This document shows, one piece after another, positions 34,970 through 44,326 of a stretch of DNA of 64,000 nt. This stretch comes from Nitrospira moscoviensis (GTDB lineage: Bacteria > Nitrospirota > Nitrospiria > Nitrospirales > Nitrospiraceae). The notes under the pieces were generated by a model. That model ran no database searches and was not told the DNA's origin. It saw nothing but the letters and a program-made list of their open reading frames with translations. The stretch spans positions 3,264,001 to 3,328,000 of the forward strand of contig NZ_CP011801.1 of NCBI RefSeq assembly GCF_001273775.1, read 5' to 3'. The translations under genes were made by a program, and so were the position numbers. Numbering within the stretch: position 1 is the stretch's first letter; the number at the start of each line of letters is the position of its first letter.

Positions 34970-35920
34970 TCAATCGATTCTCTTCGCAAGAATATGCCCG
35001 GTATACATATTTCTCGCTTCTTCTCCAATGAGGTGGGGCACATAGACATGAGTTGGACCCGTGTGGTACGTGGAATACCCGCACTCTTGCAGATAAGGCT
35101 CTAGCCTCTCAAAGCCATAATGGTATTCGATCATCATGTCAGAAAATTTCCTCAGCACCGCCTTAGGGGTCTTTAATAGTATCTCATACTCAAACCCTTC
35201 TGTATCCAGCTTGAGAAAGGCATCTGTCACACCGTAACGCTTCACGATTTCGGTCAGCGTTACCATTGGAACAGTCTGACCGGTCTCCGGCGTAGCGAAA
35301 TTCGCGCCAAACATGGCTTCTGATCCAGGATCCACTATGATGCTTCCAGGTTCCCCACCCACCGCGGATAAAACAACCTCACAAGAATCCGCCAAGCCAT
35401 TCTTCCGTATGTTTTGCTCCGCAAGTCTGTAATAGCCAGGGAATGCTTCAAATCCTACAACACGGGTGGCTCCTTGCAGCAAAAAGTAAATAGCCGTGTC
35501 TCCGAAAGCCGCACCAATATCTATTACACATTTCCCCTTGGGGCTCAGCCTGCTTAGAAATCCCCTATAAGGATCAAACGCAAATATCTCGAAGATGGTA
35601 TCAAACCCGTACTTCCCAAACTCAAACTCCAACTCCCGGCCAAGATAATGAAATTGGATTGACTCATTGGACAATTTCGCGGAAGGCAGCAAACTAAACA
35701 AATGGGTATGCAGGATGTATTTTTCCCAGGTTGGTCTAGTAACGTCTATTTGGAATCCATTCCGAAAAATGGCTCGACTGTTCTCCTTTTTACCGTATCG
35801 GACGAGGAGCGCGTCAAACCAGTTCTTCGTCGATTTGATCACATAATACAAGCTTCTGATTCTTGTGGCCGTATCACGTAGCACTATCACTGTCGACCTG
35901 CCTAGTGAAGTCATATGCAT
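34970..35920 (-). CDS. FkbM-family methyltransferase (copy 1)
   Basis: The 316-aa protein has FkbM motifs: KCVIDIGAAFGDTAIYFLLQG (SAM loop, about 131), GFEAFPGYYRLAEQNIRKNGL (about 155) and FLKLDTEGFEYEILLKT (about 240). FkbM proteins O-methylate sugars or other hydroxyls. It is a clear paralogue of the gene at 37220 over its whole length, including IEYHYGFERL and the final RNM-x-GxI segment. Its N-terminal 60 residues differ in detail. Confidence 0.9.
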   Translation of the reverse strand: MHMTSLGRSTVIVLRDTATRIRSLYYVIKSTKNWFDALLVRYGKKENSRAIFRNGFQIDVTRPTWEKYILHTHLFSLLPSAKLSNESIQFHYLGRELEFEFGKYGFDTIFEIFAFDPYRGFLSRLSPKGKCVIDIGAAFGDTAIYFLLQGATRVVGFEAFPGYYRLAEQNIRKNGLADSCEVVLSAVGGEPGSIIVDPGSEAMFGANFATPETGQTVPMVTLTEIVKRYGVTDAFLKLDTEGFEYEILLKTPKAVLRKFSDMMIEYHYGFERLEPYLQECGYSTYHTGPTHVYVPHLIGEEARNMYTGHILAKRID

Positions 35921-36145
35921 CCTTATTCATTCCAGTGATCTTTGCCCTTAAGTAGGTGGGGTTTCCGAATCGATCAAAGTACCTCCACACTTCTCGCACC
36001 GGAATGAGAAACAAACGGCATGGACTTTAGAGAAGGATGGAACAGAATTTTAGGGATTGAAGTGCTCGCAAATGACCTGTTTCTCACGGCTGCAACAGGC
36101 CTGTTGTCTGAGCGAGCGGTCACGCATTTAGAACTGGAGATGGTT

Positions 36146-37162
36146 TCAGTACTCTTGTAACAGGCGAAATTTCCGTTGGCTAAAAAGCATCTTATACATT
36201 TTGTACAGAACCTTGTTTGCTGCCAATGGCAGAAGAAAAAGAGGAAGTGCAATCCAGAATTCCGGAAAACTCCAATAGTATTTGAACATCTTCCATCGCT
36301 TTCCACTCGGAGTGTCCCACCCGCCAACCCACCCCACAAGCATGCCCCTCCAGAGCGCCGCAAAATTGGTTTTCAGAATTCTCCGTATAGCTCGTCGAGT
36401 AAACTTGTCCTCGAACTCCTTGACAATCGAGTAAAAGTGGATTCCGTAAACGTTGAATCCATCGTTTATAATTTTCCCAGACTTATTTGTCTCACTCTTA
36501 ATTTCTTCTATTGTTGTGGGGTGGTTTAAGACATACGGACCTGCCAGAAAATAGAACTTTCCTTTTCCGGAAAGTACGTGCAGGTATGCGCATGTCGACG
36601 CGAATGAGAAATCTACTACATGCCTTCTAGCGACATCTAGGCCAGACAATCCATTCTGCCGACGCATAATCTGTGTAGAAACCAGGCCAATTCCGGTTCC
36701 CAAGACTTCCAAGGCCTCACTGCCGTCCTTAAAAAAACCAGATGGCCTTCCTTGTATCGCCACACCTCTAGGAAGGTCAGAGTCAAAGTTGGCCCAAATT
36801 AAATTCAACTCCGGATTTGCCTTAACTAGAGATACAACAGCTTCCACCCCGCCAGGAAGCAGCTCATCATCGTCGCTGAATAGCCAATAGAACTCCCCTC
36901 TAGCTTTCTCCAGTAAGAACAAGCTGGCAGCATCGAGGCCAATTTTCGGACCAGTGAAGTACTGATAATTAATGTGTTTCCCAGTGACCAACTGATCGAA
37001 AATCTCTTTCGATTCCGCATTTGTACTGTCGTCCCTTACTACCACTTCAGTTTCCTCAGTCAGTTGCGGCAACAGTCCGATGAGCATTCGCTCGAATTGA
37101 CGGGGCCGGTTGTACGTGGGGACGCATATGCTCAAAATGATGTTCTTGCCACTTTCTTTCAT
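36146..37162 (-). CDS. Glycosyltransferase family 2 (copy 2 of a duplicated pair)
   Basis: The 338-aa GT-A protein starts ILSICVPTYNRPRQFERML, with VVVRDDSTNAESKEIFDQL near 38 and FYWLFSDDDELLPGG near 92. It shares organisation and C-terminal sequence (YSIVKEFEDKFTRRAIRRIL, then FPEFWIALPLFLLPL) with the GT2 at 33108. The C-terminal hydrophobic helix may anchor it at the membrane. It is followed by the second FkbM paralogue. Donor sugar unknown. Composition is AT-rich compared with flanking genes. Confidence 0.88.
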   Translation of the reverse strand: MKESGKNIILSICVPTYNRPRQFERMLIGLLPQLTEETEVVVRDDSTNAESKEIFDQLVTGKHINYQYFTGPKIGLDAASLFLLEKARGEFYWLFSDDDELLPGGVEAVVSLVKANPELNLIWANFDSDLPRGVAIQGRPSGFFKDGSEALEVLGTGIGLVSTQIMRRQNGLSGLDVARRHVVDFSFASTCAYLHVLSGKGKFYFLAGPYVLNHPTTIEEIKSETNKSGKIINDGFNVYGIHFYSIVKEFEDKFTRRAIRRILKTNFAALWRGMLVGWVGGWDTPSGKRWKMFKYYWSFPEFWIALPLFLLPLAANKVLYKMYKMLFSQRKFRLLQEY

Positions 37163-37219
37163 AAGTCATGACCATAATACGGGGAGCGCAACGGATAATA
37201 CGCTGAGCTCATGGTGAAA

Positions 37220-38125
37220 TCAGGCCACAAGCTTTGCATAAATATTTCCCACTTGCATGTTTCTCGACGGCTCGTCCTTAAGATAAGGCATGTATACCCA
37301 GTGTGGGGCAGTATGGTGGACGACAAATCCCGCGTCCTCGAGATGAGCCTTCAGTCTCTCAAAGCCGTAATGATATTCAATGACCATATAGGAAAATCGC
37401 TGCAAGACCTTCTTTTCTGCATTCAGGAGTATTTCGTACTCATACCCTTCAACATCGAGTTTTAAAATTCCATTATTGATCCCGAACCTATTCACAACTT
37501 GCTCTAGCGTTACGATAGGCACTTCGGCACCCACTTCTGAGGGCTGAACACCGGCACCAAACATATCTTCCAAATTGTGATCGATGGACAGAGTTCCAGG
37601 GCTTCCTCCAGCAGCTGCGAGGATGACCGTACAGACTTTTGAGAATCCATTCCTCTGCACGTTCTCCTCTGCAAGACGGAAGTAACCTGGGAAGGCCTCT
37701 ATCGCGTAAACTTGACTCGCACCTTCCAGAAGGAAAGAAATAGCGGTGTCACCAAACGCAGCTCCAATATCGACTACCTGCCTCCCTTTTATTGGAGTGG
37801 ACTCAAAGAACTCTCTGTAAGGCTCACCCCCAAAAATTTCCAAAATGGTATCGAATCCATAGCTCCCAAAATTGAAAGAGAGATTTCGATTCTTGTACGT
37901 GAAACTAATGATGGTACCGGCAAGCTTCGCAGAAGGGAAATGATGAAAAAGATAAACACACCTTAAATATTCTCCCCATGTACTCTTGTTGAATTTAAGA
38001 GTATGCCCTCCCCTAAACTTTGCCGTACATTCCCTTGTGAGCCCTAGCCATACCGATATTGCACAGGGCCAGTTTCTAGTCGTTTTAATTGCGAGCCCAA
38101 GTCTCTTCAATCTAGTTTCCATCAC
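37220..38125 (-). CDS. FkbM-family methyltransferase (copy 2)
   Basis: The 301-aa protein has RQVVDIGAAFGDTAISFLLEG, AIEAFPGYFRLAEENVQRNGF and ILKLDVEGYEYEILLNA, aligned almost motif for motif with the copy at 34970. The two share FDTI-EIF before the SAM loop and the ending RNMQVGNIYAK. The pair with the preceding GT2 forms one half of a duplicated GT2-FkbM unit. Substrate unknown; an O-methyl group on the O-unit is the reasonable guess. Confidence 0.9.
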   Translation of the reverse strand: MMETRLKRLGLAIKTTRNWPCAISVWLGLTRECTAKFRGGHTLKFNKSTWGEYLRCVYLFHHFPSAKLAGTIISFTYKNRNLSFNFGSYGFDTILEIFGGEPYREFFESTPIKGRQVVDIGAAFGDTAISFLLEGASQVYAIEAFPGYFRLAEENVQRNGFSKVCTVILAAAGGSPGTLSIDHNLEDMFGAGVQPSEVGAEVPIVTLEQVVNRFGINNGILKLDVEGYEYEILLNAEKKVLQRFSYMVIEYHYGFERLKAHLEDAGFVVHHTAPHWVYMPYLKDEPSRNMQVGNIYAKLVA

Positions 38126-38179
38126 CTCATCCCAATAAAGATGAAATCCGCCTCACTCTCCACTGCTATTGCAGTCGTA

Positions 38180-39208
38180 TTAACCTTCTCTGCATTCGTT
38201 TTGATCCCGTACCAGTTCACGCCTAACAACTTCAAGGTCGTTCTCAATCATCATTTTGATAAGTTCTTTAAATGATGTCTTCGGACTCCATCCCAAGATA
38301 CGCCTCGCCTTTGTCGCATCGGCAAGCCAGGGGTTTGTCTCAGCTGGCCTGTACAGGCTTGGGTCCACAACAACGTGACGTTTCCAATCCAAGCCTAGGT
38401 AATCAAAGACACGTTCGACAAACTCTTGGATCGTGTGGTTTTCCTCCGTGCCAATCACATAGTCATCTGGTGAACGGTGCTGGAGCATTGCCCAAATCGC
38501 TTCGACAAAATCTCCCGAGTATCCCCAATCTCGTCTTGTCTCGAGATTACCGAGGAATACTTTTTCTGCCAGACCGTACTTGATTCGTGCGGCAGTCGAT
38601 GTAATTTTCCTTGTCACAAAAATCTCCCCACGGCGAGGAGATTCATGGCTGAAACAGATACCAGAGCATGCAAATATCGAATACTTTTTCCGATAAAGCT
38701 TGGTTAGATAGAAGCCTGCGACCTTTGATATCCCGTAGGGCGATATAGGATTGAAAGGCGTATGTTCGTTCTGTGGCGACTCCACAGCATCGCCAAACAA
38801 CTCGCTACTTGCAGCAAAATAGAACTTTGCACTGGGCATTCTATCTTTAATAAGTGAAAGAATCGCAAGGGTGCTTTGGGTATTCGTTTGGAATGTACCC
38901 CAGGAGTCTTCAAAAGATTTTGGCGTATGGCTCTGTGCAGCGAGGTGATAAATCTCGCTTGGACCTATCTCGCAAATGGTCTTCTTAAGCGACTTCTCAT
39001 CTGCCACGTCAACATGATGGACGGTAAGTTGCGGCAATCCAACGAGATGGCGAATATTTATGAATTCGTTACTTGTTGCTTGCTTTTGAGAAATTGGACG
39101 CACAAATCCGTGTATTTCGTAACCTTTTGCAAGTAAGAACTCCGCTAGATAAGAACCGTCCTGTCCGTTAACTCCAGTAATTACAGCTATCTTATTTCGA
39201 TTATTCAT
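38180..39208 (-). CDS. GDP-mannose 4,6-dehydratase-like SDR (GMD family, divergent)
   Basis: The 342-aa protein starts KIAVITGVNGQDGSYLAEFLL (GMD-type GQDG loop), has YHLAAQSHTPKSFEDS, the active-site Ser in AASSELFGD and YGISKVAGFYLTKLYR. Regions SPRRGEIFVTRKI and RRDWGYSGDFVEAIW are GMD hallmarks. A second, canonical GMD lies at 47375. Here the next gene (12 bp away) is a sugar C-methyltransferase, so the product 4-keto sugar is probably its substrate. CDP-sugar alternatives cannot be excluded. Confidence 0.85.
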   Translation of the reverse strand: MNNRNKIAVITGVNGQDGSYLAEFLLAKGYEIHGFVRPISQKQATSNEFINIRHLVGLPQLTVHHVDVADEKSLKKTICEIGPSEIYHLAAQSHTPKSFEDSWGTFQTNTQSTLAILSLIKDRMPSAKFYFAASSELFGDAVESPQNEHTPFNPISPYGISKVAGFYLTKLYRKKYSIFACSGICFSHESPRRGEIFVTRKITSTAARIKYGLAEKVFLGNLETRRDWGYSGDFVEAIWAMLQHRSPDDYVIGTEENHTIQEFVERVFDYLGLDWKRHVVVDPSLYRPAETNPWLADATKARRILGWSPKTSFKELIKMMIENDLEVVRRELVRDQNECREG

Positions 39209-39219
39209 ATCTCAAAGAG

Positions 39220-40506
39220 TTAGCTGCCGATTACGCGAAACTCTGGCATGGGAACGATGAATTTCCCCCCTCTGCGGAGATAATCAGCCTCTCTTGCCAA
39301 GAATTCCGGCAAGAAATGCCAAGCTAAAAGGAAATAATAATCTGGCCTCTTGGCCCGTGACTCTTCTTCGGAAATCACAGGAATAAGAGTGCCCACAGTA
39401 AATTTTCCCCATTTTTGATGGTTGCGATCCGCAATAGCCTCTACCAACTGCGGGGTAAGGCCGTAAAACTGTAGCGTGGTATTGCCTTTCGTGGATGCCG
39501 CGTACCCATGAATCTTTTTGCCGTTGCTCACCTCCTGCCGTATGAGCGCCACCACTTTGTCCTTAGCATCAAGGATTCGTCTCACCAGCGCATCATAGGT
39601 CTCCTTCTCATCAAGCCCGAGGCGTCCTTCTTTCTCCCTGAGGGCAACGACGCGGGCATCAGCACCATCATCCAGCTTCAAGGAGTCGCCTTTGCCGGTT
39701 TTCTTGACGAACACTCGAATACTGCCCTCATTGATATGCTCTCGCATTTCAATATCGCATACCTGCAATCCATGCCGATCCAACAGCCTTTCGAGTGACC
39801 GCAAAGAGTAGTATTCAAGATGTTCATGGCATATTCCGTCGAATGCATTTCGCTCCAGGAACGACGGGAGGTACATCATCTGTATTACCAGTAGCCCCTC
39901 GTCATCTAGACACTTCACAATGTCCGACACGAACGTATTCGGGTCATCCAAGTCATAGAACATACCGATTGCAGTAATTACCTTCGCCCGCTCCGCGCCG
40001 TAGGCCATTTTCCAAGCTTCATAACCGAAAAAATCTACAATGATTCTGGTCGTGCCCTGTCTCCCAAACACTTCTAAGTTTCTCGCAGGTTCGAAACCAA
40101 TGGTTCTTAGCCCTTTCACCTTGTAACCACGGAGCAAGGTTCCATCGTTCGCACCTATATCGATTACGCAATCACCACGTTTGAGGTCGGCAATCTTGGT
40201 CACCTTTTCAGCAATACTATTTAACTCATCAGTCATCGTTCTATTGATACCGGAACGGTACCAATAATTTCTGTACATGGCTTCACACGAGACCGTGTGC
40301 CTTAATTGAAGCAGCCCACAACCTCCAGCCGTTCTATTGCACAACACCAGCTCAAGGGGAGCTTTGATTCCCTTTTCTTTGTCAGGAGCATCCAGGAAAT
40401 CCGATACGTATAGCTCCCCTAGCGACAAAATGCTCACCAGATCGCTTGCTCCGCAGACTCGGCACCGATCAATGACTCGAAAGTTAACCTTTCTCATGGT
40501 CGCCAC
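39220..40506 (-). CDS. NDP-sugar C-methyltransferase (TylCIII-like, zinc plus SAM domains)
   Basis: The 428-aa protein has the three-part layout of this family. An N-terminal zinc-binding domain shows CRVCGASD and later LVLCNRTAGGCGLLQLRHTV. The central SAM domain has CVIDIGANDGTLLRGY near 110, and the C-terminal domain contains KIHGYAASTKGNTTLQFYGL near 340, then MPEFRVI. Members add a methyl to carbon 3 of a 4-keto-6-deoxy NDP-sugar, making branched sugars. The product here would be a C-methyl 6-deoxyhexose built on a GDP-mannose-derived intermediate. The fourth residue is also a Met and could be the start. Confidence 0.9.
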   Translation of the reverse strand: MATMRKVNFRVIDRCRVCGASDLVSILSLGELYVSDFLDAPDKEKGIKAPLELVLCNRTAGGCGLLQLRHTVSCEAMYRNYWYRSGINRTMTDELNSIAEKVTKIADLKRGDCVIDIGANDGTLLRGYKVKGLRTIGFEPARNLEVFGRQGTTRIIVDFFGYEAWKMAYGAERAKVITAIGMFYDLDDPNTFVSDIVKCLDDEGLLVIQMMYLPSFLERNAFDGICHEHLEYYSLRSLERLLDRHGLQVCDIEMREHINEGSIRVFVKKTGKGDSLKLDDGADARVVALREKEGRLGLDEKETYDALVRRILDAKDKVVALIRQEVSNGKKIHGYAASTKGNTTLQFYGLTPQLVEAIADRNHQKWGKFTVGTLIPVISEEESRAKRPDYYFLLAWHFLPEFLAREADYLRRGGKFIVPMPEFRVIGS

Positions 40507-40530
40507 TTTCTTAAAGGATACACTTTCACC

Positions 40531-41283
40531 TCAATCTGCCCTCATAAAATACGTGTCGCTGCCACTCCAAATTATCTTGTACCCGTATTGCTTCAAGAGA
40601 TTTAGAACCTCATCGACGGATTGCCCACGATTGGCCAAAAAGCTGGAATGTATAGAGATATCAAGCGCCGGCTTTCTCGACAGGATTTCATGGGCATTGC
40701 GAAGGGCATCTAATTCATACCCCTCGATATCCATTTTAATGAGATCCGGATAGAGGTTGTTTTCTCTCGCATATTCGTCCAGAGACAACGCCTTACCAGA
40801 AGCCCTCACTAGAGGATCAGAGTAATGGGTTTCTTGCCCAGGGCTACCAACTGCTCTATTGATTACCTCGGCCGGAATGCCATTCCTCACGAAGGTGTTT
40901 TTTGTAAAACTCGCATACTCCTTCGTGAACTCGAAGGCGACAATTCTTTGCACCCCTGCAGCCGAAGCAAGATAGCTATAGAAACCGATGTTGGCGCCAA
41001 CATCGAAGAACACCTTTTTACCGGCTGCGAGCTTCATAAAATAAGGTACTTCTCCAGGCTCGTAAAACATCCGGCCGACGTTTCTGTTCCTGCCTTCGTA
41101 CTGAATGAGCGTCGTATCGGTCCGACACGGGATGGCTACTTGCCAGCAACGAGCGGGCAGTGCAATTTGAGTATTACCGACGTAGAGCATCTTGGGTAGA
41201 TACAGAAACGCCCAAAGCGTTAGCTTCATACGATAGTAATGCGCTTTTATTGCAGCCCAAATAGGGGAAGACACAGTATTCAT
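40531..41283 (-). CDS. FkbM-family methyltransferase (third, unrelated to the duplicated pair)
   Basis: The 250-aa protein has a FkbM core: KVFFDVGANIGFYSYLASAAG (about 90), VAFEFTKEYASFTKNTFVRNG (about 115) and LIKMDIEGYELDALRNAH (about 180). It is shorter and of a different subtype from the copies at 34970 and 37220. It lies beside a CgeB-like glycosyltransferase gene and the C-methyltransferase. Probable O-methylation of an O-unit sugar; substrate unknown. Confidence 0.88.
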   Translation of the reverse strand: MNTVSSPIWAAIKAHYYRMKLTLWAFLYLPKMLYVGNTQIALPARCWQVAIPCRTDTTLIQYEGRNRNVGRMFYEPGEVPYFMKLAAGKKVFFDVGANIGFYSYLASAAGVQRIVAFEFTKEYASFTKNTFVRNGIPAEVINRAVGSPGQETHYSDPLVRASGKALSLDEYARENNLYPDLIKMDIEGYELDALRNAHEILSRKPALDISIHSSFLANRGQSVDEVLNLLKQYGYKIIWSGSDTYFMRAD

Positions 41284-41313
41284 GCCCGGGTAGTCATATA
41301 CCCGAAAGCACCG

Positions 41314-42366
41314 CTAACAAGGTGCGCTTTGGCAATGCGCCACTTCCTCCATCATTTTCGCCAACTGAACTCGCATACTGTAACCACTCCTTATACATCG
41401 TTCTCTCCCCGCCTGTGCTATCTTCTCGCGCTCTTCGTCATGAGCGAGATAGTATTGAATCTTGGCTAGCAGTTCCTCGTTCGATGCAAAGAACTCCGCT
41501 TCCCTTCCTTCCTGAAAGAACTCCATGTGCCGAGCCGTCCTTTCCCCCAGCATGAAACCACCACAGGCAGGAATCTCCACACTTCGGCTTGTTACCTCGT
41601 CTCGATTGATCTTTCGCAGGAAATTTACATTGATCTTTGTTGCGCAAATGGCCTTTGCATAGTCCTCACCGAAAAGAAATTCATCCTTTACTACAAGGAA
41701 TGGATGCCGATCCGCCCATTGCCTCCACCCGTTTCCCCAAACAAGAACCCGCACACCACTCTCGGCCAGATATAACAGTGATTCCGCCCTCTGCTTTTCG
41801 AAGGCGCCAATGGCGCTGACGTCGCATGCAAACCGATGACGTTCGCTATCCGTCAAACGCCAAGGCCTGTGAATATGCTCATCGTACGAATCGAGAAATA
41901 ATTTCGTCTGTTTTGCGCCCCACAACTTCAGCTCCGCTAGATTGTACGCTTTTGTCGTAAAGACGACATCGTAGTATCGCAGGCCTGTTCGATACCAGAT
42001 CGAATGACCATGCGAAGCGAACATATCATCCTCTGAGCATGACACCAACCGGATCGACGGCGCGAAGGCTTTGATCCGCAGCAAGGTCCAAGGCCATATC
42101 ATGTTCCCTTTTTCAATCCATACGAGGTCAAATCTGGAGGAACGAACAGCTTTGATGACTTTTCTATTGACGTGCATGTCATCAAGAGGAATCTTCAGCT
42201 TCCAAAAAACTCGATACAGAAAGGAAGGAGGATCAATACGATGGGGCGCTGAGACCTTGGCGTGGGAAAATGCCACGACGTCATGCCCCATATCCTTCAA
42301 GGTTCGGTATCGTTGAAAACCTCTTCCATACTCGTTCAAGTCGCCGATATATAGGATGCGACTCAT
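41314..42366 (-). CDS. CgeB-like glycosyltransferase (GT-B)
   Basis: From the ATG at 42366 (ATGA overlap with the upstream methyltransferase) the product is 350 aa. It starts SRILYIGDLNEYGRGFQRYRTLKDMGHDVV and has VSAIGAFEKQRAESLLYLAESGVRVLVWGNGW, then INVNFLRKINRDEVTSRSVEIPACGGFML. The arrangement FEIPA-GGFML-(x)-R matches the CgeB/glycosyltransferase family 1-like domain that uses a receiver segment near the C-terminus. Role: transfer of an unknown sugar to the O-unit. Confidence 0.86.
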   Translation of the reverse strand: MSRILYIGDLNEYGRGFQRYRTLKDMGHDVVAFSHAKVSAPHRIDPPSFLYRVFWKLKIPLDDMHVNRKVIKAVRSSRFDLVWIEKGNMIWPWTLLRIKAFAPSIRLVSCSEDDMFASHGHSIWYRTGLRYYDVVFTTKAYNLAELKLWGAKQTKLFLDSYDEHIHRPWRLTDSERHRFACDVSAIGAFEKQRAESLLYLAESGVRVLVWGNGWRQWADRHPFLVVKDEFLFGEDYAKAICATKINVNFLRKINRDEVTSRSVEIPACGGFMLGERTARHMEFFQEGREAEFFASNEELLAKIQYYLAHDEEREKIAQAGRERCIRSGYSMRVQLAKMMEEVAHCQSAPC

Positions 42367-43238
42367 GCCGTCGCAGAACTGTCTTTTTGACTCCATCTAG
42401 GCAGATACACCACGTGTGATGCTTGGCATCCCCTGCATATAGCATGCGTTGCCTTGAGATCGAAGGCTCGCCCTTGACACATCGGACATTGCAGAAGATT
42501 CATCAGATCGATCGCTCTATTCCTGGCATTCTGAGAGAATAACTTCCGGATTACAGTCAGCGCCCATCGCTTCGCAATAGCCATGGACGATGAGTTTTCA
42601 GTAATCTCCGTCGGCTGTGCTCGCGGTCCTTGCCAGCTTGCATCACATTCCGGATTAAGAATGCGATATCTAATTCCACCCGTTTCTTTGTTCCAGTAAT
42701 AGCGAACGTGAAAATGGAAGGGGAATTGAGCCACCCACTTCGGGAAAATAGGGCGGGCCTTGTGATGAAACAGGCTAACAACTTCCTCGTCTTGAATATA
42801 ATGCTTCTTCTTTCTTATAACGAGCTCATTATCGACATCAGTAATTTCCAAACGATGAAACCCATAGTGTGTTAGTCTCTCCATAAAAGCATCGGGCACT
42901 TCAATGTATCCTGCCCGCCCCACTCGCTGGATCTCGCTCAGGAACCTCTCCGGATCTGCGGAGTGTTCCAGTACATGGGACGCGATCACAAAGTCAAAGC
43001 TTCTATCTCGAAATGGCAATTGCTCACCGAACGCCAGAATAGTTGGTCGGTCGTGAACAAGCTGCGCATAAAATCGCTCTTGCGTTTCTTCATAAGCATC
43101 GCACAGGACATTGGCCCTAAAATATGGAGACGCCCCACTTCCTATTTCGAGGACCAACGCATCCTTTGCGACTGGACAATAAAGACGCCGCAATGACCAG
43201 GCAATCGAATCCATACCAAGCCTTCGGAATAACCGCAT
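42363..43238 (-). CDS. SAM-dependent methyltransferase with C-terminal Trm112-like zinc knuckle
   Basis: I start it at the ATG at 43238 (MRLFRRLGMDSIAW), giving 291 aa, because the open frame to 43343 would overlap the GT2 gene by 52 bp. The SAM core is ALVLEIGSGASPYFRANVLCD then LPFRDRSFDFVIASHVLEHSADPERFLSE. The C-terminal 40 residues have LLQCPMCQ and AICRGCQASHV, two CxxC pairs typical of Trm112-like knuckles. The class acts on O-unit or lipid-linked sugars by context. If the longer start is used it has 35 more residues. Confidence 0.82.
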   Translation of the reverse strand: MRLFRRLGMDSIAWSLRRLYCPVAKDALVLEIGSGASPYFRANVLCDAYEETQERFYAQLVHDRPTILAFGEQLPFRDRSFDFVIASHVLEHSADPERFLSEIQRVGRAGYIEVPDAFMERLTHYGFHRLEITDVDNELVIRKKKHYIQDEEVVSLFHHKARPIFPKWVAQFPFHFHVRYYWNKETGGIRYRILNPECDASWQGPRAQPTEITENSSSMAIAKRWALTVIRKLFSQNARNRAIDLMNLLQCPMCQGRAFDLKATHAICRGCQASHVVYLPRWSQKDSSATA

Positions 43239-43291
43239 CGGTATACTTTCCGTTGCCGTTTGTCCGTTCGAAGAAACCACACTCTTACCTG

Positions 43292-44317
43292 CTATAACCT
43301 CGGAGTGCGGCCAAGAATTCTTTTGATTTGAAAGATACCCCAATCACACACCCCTTTGCCGAGCACCACTAGTAAAACGACATAAATGTAATAAAGATAC
43401 GAAGAATTGAATCCCAGCTTGTTAAGCTCTCCCACATAGCGAAGAAAGATCCTTACGCCTGCCTCACGATGAACGGCCAGACTCGGATAGAAATATTTTG
43501 ACATGTCTTTCTTAATACGGTCGGTTGACGCAATGCCGTGCTCCCTGTCGACAAATTCTGTGATACGAGAAAAGCTCTTCAGGAAATTCAGCGATATTTG
43601 AAGAGTAGGGCGCCGTGGGATGAACTGTCCCTTTTCTCTATCGAACATGACGTCGCCGACATTGTGGTCATGGGATGCGTATTGCTGGGTAAACGGCTTA
43701 TCAAGATACGCTGAGGGGTAGCGCAAGACTACTTCAGCAAGCACATAGAGTTGGCTAAGCATAGTTCCATTGAAGCGATCAGTCAGATATGGGACAGCAC
43801 ATTCCCGGCGGACCATGAATCCGGCTATATAGACACTCTTCCTAAATAACTCGATATAAGTTTCGACCCCAGGAGCAAAGAACTTCGTTTCATTAAAATA
43901 TCTAAATCGCTCGATTGCCCCCCCACCATGAATCAAATTATGGGACTTCATCACATAGCCAAGCTGGGGTTGCTCATGAAGAAACCTCAACACTTGATCA
44001 AGGGCACCAGCCACAAACTCGTCATCGTCCCCCATGTAGATCAGCCAAGTTCCCGTCGCGCGGCGGGCCAACTCGCAGAACGTGCCATCGTACCCTATAT
44101 TCTTTTCATTCTCGAAATATCGGACAGGATACGGATGATGATCTTTAAATTCGGTGACAACGTTTCTTATCTCTTTTTGCCTAGGGCTGCAGTCTTCGCA
44201 AATAACCACCTCAATCTCATCTACCCGAACAGTGTCGATCGTCTTGAGAAGTCTGAGAAGCAATTCCGGGCGGTTGTAACTAAGGATGCAGATTGACGCG
44301 AACACAGGTTGGCTCAT
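43292..44317 (-). CDS. Glycosyltransferase family 2
   Basis: The 341-aa GT-A protein starts ASICILSYNRPELLLRLLKTID, with EVVICEDCSPRQKEIRNVV near 33 and WLIYMGDDDEFVAGALDQVL near 90 providing the DxD-type metal site. A hydrophobic segment near residues 305-325 (LYYIYVVLLVVLGKGV) may hold it at the membrane. It is not closely related to the GT2 pair at 33 and 36 kb. Sugar donor unknown. It starts 9 bp after the GT4 stop. Confidence 0.88.
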   Translation of the reverse strand: MSQPVFASICILSYNRPELLLRLLKTIDTVRVDEIEVVICEDCSPRQKEIRNVVTEFKDHHPYPVRYFENEKNIGYDGTFCELARRATGTWLIYMGDDDEFVAGALDQVLRFLHEQPQLGYVMKSHNLIHGGGAIERFRYFNETKFFAPGVETYIELFRKSVYIAGFMVRRECAVPYLTDRFNGTMLSQLYVLAEVVLRYPSAYLDKPFTQQYASHDHNVGDVMFDREKGQFIPRRPTLQISLNFLKSFSRITEFVDREHGIASTDRIKKDMSKYFYPSLAVHREAGVRIFLRYVGELNKLGFNSSYLYYIYVVLLVVLGKGVCDWGIFQIKRILGRTPRL

Positions 44318-44326
44318 AGAGCAGGG

